Positions 11,252-26,030 of a stretch of DNA of 64,000 nt are shown here, piece after piece. Under the pieces are notes generated by a model that searched no databases, had not been told where the DNA came from, and saw only the letters and a list, made by a program, of their open reading frames with translations. Numbering within the stretch: the first letter of the stretch is position 1; every line of letters begins with the position of its first letter. This stretch comes from Diphasiastrum complanatum (taxonomy: Eukaryota > Streptophyta > Lycopodiopsida > Lycopodiales > Lycopodiaceae): positions 33,131,115 to 33,195,114 of the forward strand of contig CM055096.1 of the NCBI GenBank assembly GCA_029204225.1. The letters are read 5' to 3'. The position numbers were made by a program, and so were the translations under genes.

Positions 11252-11983
11252 ATGACAACTCTAAGCGAGAGTGTTCTTAATGAGTCAAGCAAATTGGAAG
11301 GTGTCGGCAACTATGCAGTTTGGAAATTCAAACTGAAGAACATTTTGATGGAAAAGGAGCTGTGGGAGATCGTGATAGGTGAACAGACAAGGTCAGTGAT
11401 TGAAGAAGATCGGCGGACATTTGATAGGAGAAAATGGAAAGCCCAGAATGTCATCAACTTATCAGTTAGAAATGCAATTATTCCCTATATTTCAGATTCA
11501 GAAGGACCAAAAGAAGCGTGGGATACATTGAAGGCATTGTTTGAAACGACAAATACATCTTAAATATTGTTTCTGAAGACGAAGTTGCATACATTGTGGA
11601 TGGATGATGGTGAAACTATTGCCGATCACATACTGAAGATCAAAGAGATCTGTGACCAATTAGCAGCAGTTGGAGAGCGAGTACAAGATCGTGAGATCGT
11701 GCAATTGACATTGAATAGTCTGAGTGAGTCACATCAGATGTTTGTGATGAGTATAGCCACAAGAGAAAATCTTCCAACCTATGAAGAACTAGGTGGATTG
11801 CTTTTGCAAGAAGAGCAACGTCAAGAGAACTTGAATCATCGTAACAGGAGCTATGATCAACCTCTTGCAGTTAGAGGACGAGGTGGAATACTTGGCCGTG
11901 GAAGGTATCAATCGAGAGGAGGAAACTCAAGCCGGGGATCATTTCAACAATTTCATGAGCAAGTCAATGATAGTCCAAATTGA
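11252..11983 (+). pseudogene. Copia gag, interrupted
   Basis: The frame opens with ATG at 11252 (MTTLSESVLNESSKLEGVG NYAVWKFKLKN, a typical copia gag start) and reaches a TAA at about 11561 followed in frame by FLKTKLHTLWMDDGETIADHI, the normal gag core. It closes again with a TGA at 11981 where the family would continue through an Arg/Gly-rich stretch into the zinc knuckle. The product would be the capsid/nucleocapsid precursor. Confidence 0.9.
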
Positions 11984-15526
<3,543 letters not shown>

Positions 15527-15532
<6 letters not shown>

Positions 15533-15788
15533 AAATCAATGATAAACTTCATTGTTATTGTTTACGAGGTACATTAATGTTGACAGCTGTGACCAACTGT
15601 CATTAGCCGTAGGCTAGTCTATTAGTCTACTCATAGGTTTCTCTCTCTATCAGGGGTTCAGGGTTTATTTGTACATTTTACATTCTGTATGAGTTAGTGT
15701 GATAGAGTGACAGTGCGTGTTCTTCTTCCGCCTTCTTGTGGTGATTGCTTATGGTGAATGCTTGATGTTGCATATCTAATTCTTGACA
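15527..15788 (+). repeat. 3' LTR of the copia at 9.9-15.8 kb
   Basis: Starts TGTTAGAAATCAATG after the purine tract ATTGAGGGAGAG, ends TTCTTGACA at 15788. Confidence 0.95.
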
Positions 15789-18177
15789 CATCTTAGCCGG
15801 GCTTTGATACATTTTTGGGATGCACTTATTACTAATTTCTCATGGATTTGGATATTTTCATATGTCATCTTTACAGTTAACTTTTATGAAAATTGATAAT
15901 TTCTTTAAGAGGGGTGAAGTGATGAGATAATATTCTATCTAGGGATCTGTTGGTTGCATAGGTTTTGGAAGAGAACCAGCTGTGGTATAGAAATGAGATT
16001 TGGTCTGAAAGTAATCTCAGATAGATTCAAAGTAAGATACCTAATTGAAACTTTTCGAATAAGAGAAATTCTTTAGGGATTGTATGGACAATCTATGTTT
16101 GAAATTTGAATTATTATCTATAAGTAGTATACTGAAGGATCAAAGGTTACTAATTCCATTCTGATCGGAATAGGAGTAAGTTTGATCACAATTTAAGTCT
16201 GAGAGTTATGTATTGGATCAACCTAATCTTAGTTTGAGTACTAGGGTTAGAGTGGGGTTGATTGAGTGAAGAAAAGTATGTAATTAGAGGTAAGTTGGAT
16301 TAGAAAACTAATGAGAGTGAATTTTATTCGTCTCAGAGATTTTCTAGATATTTTAATTTACTCATGAGAAATAGAAAATCTTTTGTAACTGAGTTACAGG
16401 ATCTCAGTGAGATATGTGAGTAACATATGTGGATTCTAGAGGAATCTGTCAGATAAAAATGTGTTTATATACTGGGTCATAGTGAGATTATTCACAAATG
16501 TGCACAATTAATCTTGTATGAATCTACTATGTATTCCTGATTACTAGAGTTATATGGTGCACTTAACCTAGTCGGTGAACATAAGCATATGATCAAGTAT
16601 TGTTTTGACAGATACTTACAGAGTTAACAAATCTTTGTATGGAAGATAATTGGATTAACTTATAAATGATTTGAATAAGGATCTAAATGTGGTGTTATAC
16701 ATGTATAATTAAAAGCTGCACCTGGACATTTGAGATGTCTGAATCATTGAAAATTAACTTGAGTAGTTGATATTTCAAGATCAAGTTAATTGATAAAACA
16801 ATCAGTGTGATGAGAAGTCACCAGAAACTGATGGTTTTGATTTATATTGCTTGTAAGATGCATGATTAGTGAATCATTTAGGTTCATCAGTTAAAATTAT
16901 GTGCATTGGATATGCAGAATTTTTGGAAAAGAGTATTCGTTAGTTAAGGAATAGACTCAGCTCATTAGTGATTGTATCCCAAAGCATTCAATTGGATAAC
17001 AAATCATAATGAATCCAAGAATAATAACTGAGTTGATATTCAACATGACTTTGGATATCTAGAGTTGATTCTAGATGGTAATCTAAAGTTTTTGTGATTG
17101 AAGATAATTGTCATTATCATTTTGATATGCTTTCTGTCTTTAATTACCAGTGGTTTATAGAACTTGAATATCTCACACTTCAGTTAAAGAATCCTGTTTG
17201 GAAAGTATTCCTAAATCCAGTATTTTCTTAATAGAAATATTTTGGATGACTCTTACTTTTTTGAGTTATGTTGGACATATACTCTAGTATCTTGTAAATG
17301 ATTAAGTATGATTTTGGATTCTAGGAAATTATGATTGACGAATCATACAAATCTAAGTATTTATGGTTGATGGATCATAAATAGATACTTAATTATTGTC
17401 AGAGGATTATAAGAAAATTGTGATGATTCTTAAGTGTGATGATTAATTCTTGATCTATTATTTGAGTAAGAATTCAGATCGATTTTTTGAATCTCTCTAC
17501 TCCAGTATTCTACTTGAGAACCTCTGGATCTCACAAACATTCTCACAAGATAACTATTTTATTTGTGGAGAATTTAATTACTTTAGTGGATGTTATTCTA
17601 CTACAGTTTATGGTCTGCAAATGCTTGAGTACAGTTCTTCGTTTGATTGGATCTCCCATTATCATAGGAGACAGACAAGTCTATTAAGATGAATGAACGC
17701 TATTTTTTTGCATTTGTGCTAGAAATAGGAGCATTTAACTCAAAAGAGTATCTGGGATACTTAGAGTTGAGTTTTAATTATTCTATATCTTAATGATTCT
17801 CCTAGAAATTCTAGTTGAATGAATTATAATATCTTAGAATAAGGATATTTGTACTTTTAAGTTATTATAGTTTGTTTGCCAGAGTTTGTGGATGATTCAA
17901 GACTGTAATTATTATTATTTTCTTTAAATTTAACTTGTAGTGAGTGTAACCTAGTTGAGAAATTTATCACTTAGTGTACTTTTCAAACTTGAGTTGTACT
18001 CCAGAACAGAGATGAACGATTGGAAATAAGCTTATCTATGAGTACTTGTTTGATATGAAAGTCAGGCTAAGGATAATGATTTTCTCGGTTAATATTGAAA
18101 GTTAAAGGAACTATGCTTGTAATTCTTTCTTGTCTTGAGGAGCTTCTAAGGATAGAAGCAATTTAAGGAGGGAAGAA
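15789..18177. mobile_element. AT-rich interior of a decayed gypsy element, no frame recognised
   Basis: About 2.4 kb of AT-rich sequence with many stops. It ends in a purine tract (AAGGAGGGAAGA) directly before an LTR at 18178, so it should be the 3' internal part of that element. I searched for RT, RNase H and integrase motifs in the forward frames and saw none; the small frames at 17450-17692 look accidental. Confidence 0.4.
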
Positions 18178-18660
18178 TGTTATGGCCATATTTGGTTAAA
18201 GACCTGGAATAGTCCTAATATGGTAGACCGGCCCTCCGATATTTGGCATTGTTGGTCACGTCATGATTTAATTCCATGTCAAGGCCAGTTTGTGACTAAT
18301 AACCTTGAGAGTGCCCAAACACTCTGATTGAGACATATGGAGTATTGCATGTCTGTGTGATGGATATAGGCAGGAGGACTGCATGAAGAGATGAGATTTA
18401 TAGTTGACCTGCATGGGGGTTGCATGGTTTCATGCACATGACTCTACTCTCTATATAATGAGGTAGAGATTCTCCTATCGACATATTGTGTTTAGGTTAC
18501 CAGTTTCTCTCTTCTCCTCTTGCTTCACATGGCATGGCTTGGGGGCTAGATCCAGATTTGATCTAGATTTGGTTGGACGGTTTGGCTCCATAGTGTCTCC
18601 TATCGTGTTCTTCAATCCTCATCTTAGGGGTTATCCTTTAGGGTCTTTATAATATAGCTA
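18178..18660 (+). mobile_element. Gypsy-type LTR
   Basis: Starts TGTTATGGCCATA after a purine tract, has a TATA box (CTATATAATGAGG near 18450) and ends about where a copia RNase H reading frame begins at 18658. It contains CTTGGGGGCTAGAT followed by GATCTAGATTTGG near 18540; a similar pair is found, reversed, in the short element at 37521-38101. The LTR apparently inserted into the copia remnant that follows. Confidence 0.6.
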
Positions 18661-18830
18661 TCAAGTATCATGTAATTCAGGACTTAGTCGAAAAAAAGAT
18701 ACTGAAGACAGTCTTCATACCCACAGAGGAAATGACAGCTGATATTTTTACAAAGCCATTCAGTAAAGCTTTGTTCGAGAAACAACGAAGAAGATTGGGG
18801 TTAATCCCACTACCCACTTTGAGAGGGAGC
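18658..18830 (+). pseudogene. Copia RNase H C-terminal fragment
   Basis: The frame reads IKYHVIQDLVEKK, then TADIFTKPFSKALFEKQRR and LGL, the usual end of a copia polyprotein. It runs into the purine tract TTTGAGAGGGAGC and the LTR at 18831. Only the last 55 codons remain; the rest was displaced by the gypsy sequence on the left. Confidence 0.85.
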
Positions 18831-19490
18831 TGTAGAACACCTCATCAAATAAATCTCGGTTCTACCAACAAAGTGCATAGTTTAATTGACAAAAGCTGAG
18901 AAACGAACTCGAAACTCGAAAGTTTCGTGAACAGTTTCTTGTTGAAACTCAAAAGATTCGCGAACAATAAATTGTTGCGAAATATTTTTTATTCTTGTTC
19001 AAACTCGAATTCGAAACATTTGCGAAACTATCAATTGTCGCGAATAGCAAACTGTCGCGAACCTGAAGATCTGTCGCGACCAATTCACGAACAAAAACAA
19101 TTCGAGTCTAGAAACAAAACATTTTTTGAATATCAACCGTCTTAACGGTTAGATCGTTTGCTACAGAAGGAAGAAGGCCAAAAGACCTATCTTGTAACAA
19201 TATAAATACATGTGCACTACTCGCTGTAAAAAAACAGAGACAATAGAGCAACAAGACAACAAGAAATGTATATTGAAAAATTAGAATCGGAATTATAAAA
19301 ATTTGTTTTTAATCAAATGATTTTATCAATTGTTTTCTGAATGTCTAAAATTATCTATCACTCTCATGCAATATCTCTCTTAATTCCGCATGCTTTATTC
19401 AATCAAGGTAAAAATTGCTCTATTAGTACATAGACCAGAATCAGACCCGATTGAAGACACTCATATTTGATTTATTCAAACTTTCATCGT
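18831..19490 (+). mobile_element. Copia 3' LTR rich in TCGCGAA motifs
   Basis: Starts TGTAGAACACC directly after the copia purine tract. Its first 320 bases hold many copies of TTCGCGAA/GTCGCGAA. The rest includes a TATA-like ATATAAATACATG near 19200 and a conserved tail (GATTGAAGACACT). The LTR at 38972-39890 belongs to the same family and lies in the same orientation. The exact 3' end is uncertain because similarity between the two continues to about 19490. Confidence 0.75.
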
Positions 19491-19611
19491 GTTCTTTGCG
19501 GAAGAATTCTTAGTATTTTTTCTACAACTTAGCACTTGCACTCATTTTTGTCTTTCGTATTGTATTATTGCATTCACAATAGAACCTTCAAAGACAGAGT
19601 TGGCAAATCTA

Positions 19612-21026
19612 ATGACTAGCACAACATTTTTTGATCAAATAGATTGCATCTATGCTATGTTCACTATCAAAAAAGATACACTGACAACTCTACGGGCAAA
19701 TAGAAAAGATTTTAGTTTTGTAAGTGAGTATATAGAAGAGAACTTAATGTCTTACTTGGTAAAAATTCTTGGCTATGATATTTCTTGGATTCCGTATAAT
19801 TTGCTAACACATATATGGAAAGGAGATAGACCTTTTGTTTCTCGACTCAACAAATTTATCAGCCACCTGAAGAACGACCACTTTTTGGAGTTAACCCGCT
19901 ATCAACAAATAAATTTTGATCTCAAAAGTGTAGGAAGTAGTTCTTGTCAAGTGAAATTACTGTCATTTTTTTCCTGAATGAATTTCTTGCAAATGTCGTT
20001 GAACAAAAACATGATCCTAGTATGAAGGTCAATGAAATGGAATAGTAGAGAGCAGAAGAGGAATTAACCCCTGAGAAGGAAGAACTGCTTGTAATGCAAA
20101 TGTCTTTAGTGGCATCAACATATGCTCATCAACCGGAGGACATCGACGACACCGATCAGATGCTGCAAATATATGACCTTGAACCGGTGATCATTAATGG
20201 GCAAGAATATATGTCTCTACATGACTTGCAATATATTTTCGGTTTACAAGAGGATGGGATGCTGGCAGGATTGGAGAGATTGCAAAATGACACTACCGCT
20301 CTTGACCACTCCATGCTAGATGATACATTTCGACAATTGATTGGAGATGACACAGATAATACTGAGCAAGCTCTGGCAAAACTTTTGTGTGAACTGAAGA
20401 CTCTGCAACCACCAATGGTTGAGAAGAAACCATTTGGAAAATTACCGGTTGGCAGAATTGAGATGCCATACAAGGGCAAGGGAATTGCCCTTGCAACTAA
20501 GGAAGAGGATGTTGGCTCTCAGGCAAGTTCATTGTCAACAAATATTCTCGTCTATGTTCATTCTCATTTTTTAATGTGTCCATTGTAATTTTTACATTCT
20601 TATACAATGTAATCATGCAGTATGCGGTGGACAATGACAATTTTGCATTGAGAGGAGGAGGTTCTCATGAATTCAGAATAGAGCAAAGGCAAGATGTGTC
20701 CCTTGCTCACTACATTGTACAAGCTCCTAACAACTACATCTTTTGCTTCAGCAATTGAGCTTGTCAAGTGAAAAGCATTGTCAAAGCACCTCTCATATCT
20801 TGAACTCAAAATGTTTGCACCAAAGGCCTATTGGGTATAAAGAAGCACAATTTTGCACAACTTCTGCCTCGGGTTTGAATCCAGATTACTTCGGGTGACA
20901 ATAGTTGGACCCTATGAGGAGGATACCAATACTGCTAAGGTAGCATCAGAAATAATAAAACCAACAATAGAATCAGAAATGAGATCAGAGTCACTGTTGA
21001 AAGCACTGGCTGATGTAGTTTTTTAG
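19612..21026 (+). pseudogene. Gene D1: paralogue of gene C, unknown acidic family
   Basis: The first frame starts at ATG 19612 (MTSTTFFDQID) and reaches about 19965, where a run of T shifts the frame; it continues through two adjacent TAG codons (20043-20048) to CAG at 20522. Intron 20523-20620 then leads in phase 0 to YAVDNDNFALR... which is broken by stops after about 45 codons. Gene C can be aligned along the whole length: EPVIINGQEYMSLHDLQYIF against VPLYFINNESYISFNDIKDV, and DVSLAHYIVQAPNNYIF against DMSLSHYLKNFQNNEIC, with the intron at the same position and phase. The protein is acidic, lacks membrane segments and matches no family I know. It is not translatable as it stands. Confidence 0.65.
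20523..20620 (+). other. GC-AG intron of gene D1
   Basis: The donor reads CAG/GCAAGT and the acceptor ATCATGCAG/TATG. GC-AG introns are a known minor class in plants. The choice rests on the alignment with gene C, whose intron at the same site is GT-AG (31040-31159, donor GTACGT). Confidence 0.6.
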
Positions 21027-21479
21027 TGGCCACTAATAAGAGTTGAGCATGATTGCCTTGCTTTTTGTAGCCATTAGAAAAAATATGGGCTCAAAATGGG
21101 CCCTTTAAGAAATTTCACTTTAGAGAGAGGTTACGTAGAGAGAGAATGTAAACCGGTAGCTTCTGGTCACCATTTTTTGAGTTTCTGGCCTTGCCCGACA
21201 TTTAACTAGTATGGTTGACTTCAAATAATAGCTAGCTAAGCATGAGATGTAATAACTTTTCTTCATACTCGTTCCAAAATTCGGGACTAGAGCTTTAAGA
21301 CTGAAAATCTTGGTGTGCTCAATGCAAAAACTGAAGCGGGAGTGGCAGAAGTTTTGAAATCACTGTATGCTTATAGTGAAATATGAGGCGGAATGATTTT
21401 TCAATGTGACATAAACATTACAAAAGTAAGGTATGCTAGATCTATTCATATTGATTTACTGTAGTTTGATTCATTTACA

Positions 21480-24097
21480 TGATTGTAGCTTTAACAATGG
21501 CAATGTTCCATTTGCATGTTGCTCTTTCGATGGAATGCACTCCAATTATTAAGAAAAATGCGAAAGTTGTAGAGAATGCTGCTGCAATAGTAAGAGAATC
21601 ATACAAATATAGATTTGTGGGTGGATGGATCAGTTTATCCTAATGATCCAGCTACCAATTTGTGTCCAGATTTTAAGTCTGTAACTCATCTTCTCAGATA
21701 TGTATGTGAAGGAAATAGCAGATTACCTGGATATTGTCAAAAGTTGTGTGATATTGGAATGCATAGCATATCTTGTCTTAATCAACAATTACAGTTTGCT
21801 AATCAACAATTGCAATGTGCAAATCAGCAATTGCTTCATTATGTGCAACACACTAGTGCTGAAAACAATGCACTCAAGAATGTTATGTCAAAGTTGAATG
21901 CTACTATCACTACTCTTCGAGGATCAAACCAAGAAATGGTAGAATCCATGGAGAAGTTGCGATCCGAGAGTTTAAAATCTGTTGTTGATATAAAATTTAT
22001 CAATAAGGCAATGATGAAGAGGAAAAGAAAGAGAGTACCGATGAAGAATATTGATGACTTATCTACACATAGCGGCAATCAGAAAAAAAAAATTTCAAAC
22101 ATTCAAGTATGTTGTCATATAAACTGTTTATTTGATTTGTATATGTCATCTAAGTTTGATTTGCACTTGATAACATGGATTATTTATTTATTAAACTTAA
22201 TTTGAGTTTCATATATTTGTTGCAGATCATGTTTGGTGGCAAAGAACTATTTAACAGATCGTTTACCAAGAAAGTCAACCAAGGAAATGATAAAAAATGC
22301 TCGTTTTGAAAAAATGAAAAATGAAATTGTAGAGACTGTTTTGATTAAGGTTCAATCATACTTGGATGCGAACGTGATACAAAGTGCATGTGATGTATCT
22401 GGAATTAGCAGAAATGCTTATTCTACTTTTTTTAGAATAGTTAAAGAAGTTTTTTCCCAAGTAATGGTGAAGAAATTTATCATCCGCCTCCATATCAAAT
22501 AAGATTAGCAAGAAATTATTATAATGACGGAATGTTCAAAGTAGTTGGCCAACCACTTTATATAGCTGAATTATACAAATTAGAATATCGTGAGCTCAAT
22601 TACAACGATTGCAATAATATTTTCCTTGATATTAAAAATGTTCAAAAATACATTATTCAATTCTATAAACTAGACGAACATCAAGTAAATGGAAAGATCA
22701 TTATTGTAATAAAATTGGATGAATTTGAAATCATCAAGGGTCAAAAGTTGGAACGAGTGAGTGTCACTTTGATAAACAAAATTTCAGATACAAATGATCG
22801 AACGTTTAGTGTTCAATCGGAAAATCACATATGGTGGTTGGCGGCATTCCAGGTATACATTTCAATTTTCATTTAGAATATTGTTATTAACAATTCATAC
22901 CTTGCCAGTTTTTATTGACATGTCATGCATTACTTGCTTCTCTATAGGTCTTGAAAGAGGACCATAAAATACTTTCATGGATATTTTCAAGAACAAATTA
23001 TGGCGAGATTATAAAGAGACATTTGGAGGGTGAAAAATTTACAATTGAAAATCATGGAAGTTTTCAAATTCAATGGCACCTTGCAGGAGATTTGAAAACA
23101 TTAAAATGTATGTATAATGTCTCTCATGGGGCAACATCAAAAGGTCCATGTCTTTATTGCATGAAGGATTGCTACAATATGAATTTGGGACGATCAACAA
23201 ACACTGGCCCAACACGAGAAGCTGAAGATCCAAATATGAACAGTGTTCTACCAATTCCATTGAAAAATGTTCACATATGCACATTGCATGCTGAGGTTCA
23301 TATTATTGAAAAACTTATTTACCTGCATATTCTACTAGCATGGAGTTATAAGCTAGAGTCTGTGGCTAAAGCAACAATTAGGAGGTTGGAAATAATTTTG
23401 TCAAATGTAGGACTACATAAAGGGGATGTCACGATTGAAAAAAGTGACAGACTCTCTGGGAAAAAAGGAAACGTTCCTAATAAGCCATCAATTGGAGGTG
23501 CTAAAGCAAGAAGATTCTTATCCAATCACACATGCAAAGAATCAAGTGTCAGATACGAAATTTGGAGAGAAATTGTTCAAGCCACACGAACGCTAGAAGG
23601 AAGTAATTGAGTGGAAACGAGACAAGTGTGGACCAACTTAGACAAACTCATAGGTTTTATCAGGAAAGAAAACCTATCATCAGAAGATATGAGGACTTTG
23701 CAAAATCATTGCACCACATTTGTAAAATCTGTACATGATTGTTGGAGAAAAGACAACGTTACTCATTACATGGTACTAATCTATATCATTATCTAGTACT
23801 TTTCTCATTCAGGCTTATAATTTTTTTACTGATGTAACTAATCAAAGCTATTGTTTGCAGCACATCCTTCTTTATCATGCAACTTATTTTGCAAAGGAAT
23901 ATGAGAGCTTAAGTATCTGGTCATCACAAGGCATGGAAAAATGTCATTGGCAAGCAAGAGGAGTATGTCATTGAGCAACAAATCATGGAGGACACAATTC
24001 AAGAAATAAATATTTACTTCAACTTTTTCAGTGGTTTTATAGAAGATCACAATTTAGATATCAAGCTAAAAACTCGCCAAGTATTACGATATTTTGA
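21480..24097 (+). pseudogene. Gene D2: coiled coil plus DDE-transposase-like protein
   Basis: A first segment (about 21610-22107) encodes a coiled coil with three 7-residue NQQLQxA repeats and a basic stretch KRKRKRVPMK that could be a nuclear signal. After an intron (about 22108-22224) come 22225-22852, 22948-23772 and 23861-24097, joined in phase 0 by GT-AG introns 22853-22947 and 23773-23860. The layout resembles RNase-H-fold DDE transposases: Asp in IKLDEFEII (22718), Asp in HLAGDLKTLK (23089), a CLYC pair (23149-23160), TLHAEVHIIEKL, and after THYMHILLYH a Glu in SSQGMEKCHW (23936). A frameshift near 22455 and TGA codons at 23608 and 23972 disable it. The superfamily is not identified; a domesticated or dead transposase are both possible. 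Confidence 0.6.
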
Positions 24098-24165
24098 AAG
24101 GCATTCAAATTCATAACAAAAGAGAGATCCTTGTAATATATCAAAAATATATTACAGAATATTGT
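24098..24165. other. 68-bp gap between the tail-to-tail ends of D2 and C
   Basis: The D2 stop (TGA 24095-24097) and the restored gene C stop (TAA on the minus strand, 24166-24168) face each other across 68 bp. The short AT-rich gap must hold the 3' signals of both genes. Such tight convergence suggests that D2 and C were neighbours before the copia came in. Confidence 0.5.
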
Positions 24166-24203
24166 TTAATTATCTTCATCATCCTCTTCAAGATTCAGAT
24201 GAA

Positions 24204-24858
24204 TGTGAAAATTGTCAACATTTCCTAGCTAGTTTGAGGCCTAAATTGGCTAAAATTGTAAATAGTTTTGGTTCTGGAGTTTCACACGTGTGAACCAGGC
24301 CACAATGTTTTTATTTACTGTATTTTTTCAGTATGATGAAGTGTCAAACTTCATACCCTTCAAAATGAGACCATTTTGATGTATTTTGGTCATATAAGCC
24401 ATTTTTAGCTATTTTTCCTATATAGGGAATATCTAGGGTCAAGTACCTTCTAGAGAGAGGAGAGAGAGTCATCTTCCTCATCCATAAATAGTAGGGAAGT
24501 CATGGAGAACAGGTTGGAGAAACCTTTTGTATGCTTCATTGAGATCAATAGATCATTGTCATTGTTTCTTCCTCCATTGAGAGCATTGTTGTGTGTATTG
24601 TCTTCAAGCTATTGTGTATGATCTTAGGTGCTTTCCAAAAGTGGTAGGCTGATGTATTATGGACTGTATAATGCTATTTTGGGCCGCACTTGATGTTTAT
24701 GGAAGTTTCCATTTGTGATAAATGCTTTTTGATCAAGTTCTTTGCATTCTAGGTAGCATAGAATGTGTTGCCAATTCCTAGCTTATGTAGTTTGGAGTGC
24801 AAGCATTCAAGCCAATGATCTTGGAGTTTAGATCCACTTAGGATCTGTATTTTTCACA
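24204..24858 (+). repeat. 5' LTR of the intact copia
   Basis: Starts TGTGAAAATTGTCAAC and ends GTATTTTTCACA. TATA-like CCTATATAGGG near 24417 is a candidate promoter, placed upstream of GA-rich sequence. Confidence 0.97.
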
Positions 24859-24871
24859 TGGTATCAGAGCT
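24859..24871 (+). promoter_or_regulatory. Primer-binding site, initiator-Met tRNA
   Basis: TGGTATCAGAGCT starts at the first base after the LTR. Confidence 0.95.
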
Positions 24872-26030
24872 GGTTGGCTTCTATTTACAGTAAGTATTCC
24901 ATTTTTGGTGATATTTGGATGTTTGATCAAGTTCTAGCATGATTTTGTATTGCTTTGTTGATCAAATCTTACTAACCTTTGTTTTGTGAGTTGAACTTGT
25001 GGATCAAAAGCATATTTCAGGTCTATTGAAGATCAGAGGCTGAAAAGAAACTATTTTGGATCAGATCATAACACCTAATCATTTGTGATTGTGAGGCTTG
25101 TGCATATTCAATACTAACAATGTTCTTTTCAATCCTATTGTTGACAATCTCCATTCTTGGATGAACACTCTCCTTAAGTGGATGAAACTTCTCCTTAAGT
25201 GGATGACAAATGCTCTTTTGAGTGAGTTGTAATTCTCCTAAAGGCTGAGCAAAGCTCCCATTTGGATGAAAGATCCCCTTTTTTGGGTGAACATATTGTA
25301 AGCTCCATTGTGAAGAGCATATTGTAAAGATTGTCATCAATTTTGGCATAAATTTTGGTGTACTTTGTTGAGCATGTAAGTAACTCTCCTTATGTAATTT
25401 GATTGGAGCATTTGCTGGAAGGTGTTAACCATTATGCAAGTGTGTTTTCAGGTTCTTAACAGGTTGAGGAACATTCTCATGTGAAGTGATCTTAGATCTA
25501 CATCTAAACACCAAGATTTGACAAGATAGTGAAGCTAGTCTTGTGATTCACTAAGTGTGCTCATTCATTCACCTCTAAATCTTGTATTTATCACTTGCTG
25601 GAGTTTATAAACTTTTAGAAGTGTGGTTTACATGTGGTTTTACAGGTTGAATCAATATCTTAGTGTGTTGATCATATGTTGATCAAGTTTGTTCATTACT
25701 AGGTAATCTTGGCATCCTAGTTTTGGGTATTTTCTAAGAATGCAAGTAACTCTTCACACCATAACTTGATTTGGTCACTTGCTGGAAAGTTTGAGAGCTT
25801 AAGCAAGAGTGTGTTCAGGTTGGTTTGATTTTGTAATCCATTCTTAGTGTGTGCAAAGTGTTTCATGTGTTTCAATCTTCCTTTCTATGCTTGAAAACCA
25901 TCTAGGTTCAAGATAGAAGTGTTTTAGGGTCCTAAATCTTCATAGATCTCTTTATCTATCATTTGTTGAGAGAAAAGTGAGTGCTAAGTGCTTTAGGACA
26001 GAACCTAAAAGTTGAAGAAACATTAGAATC

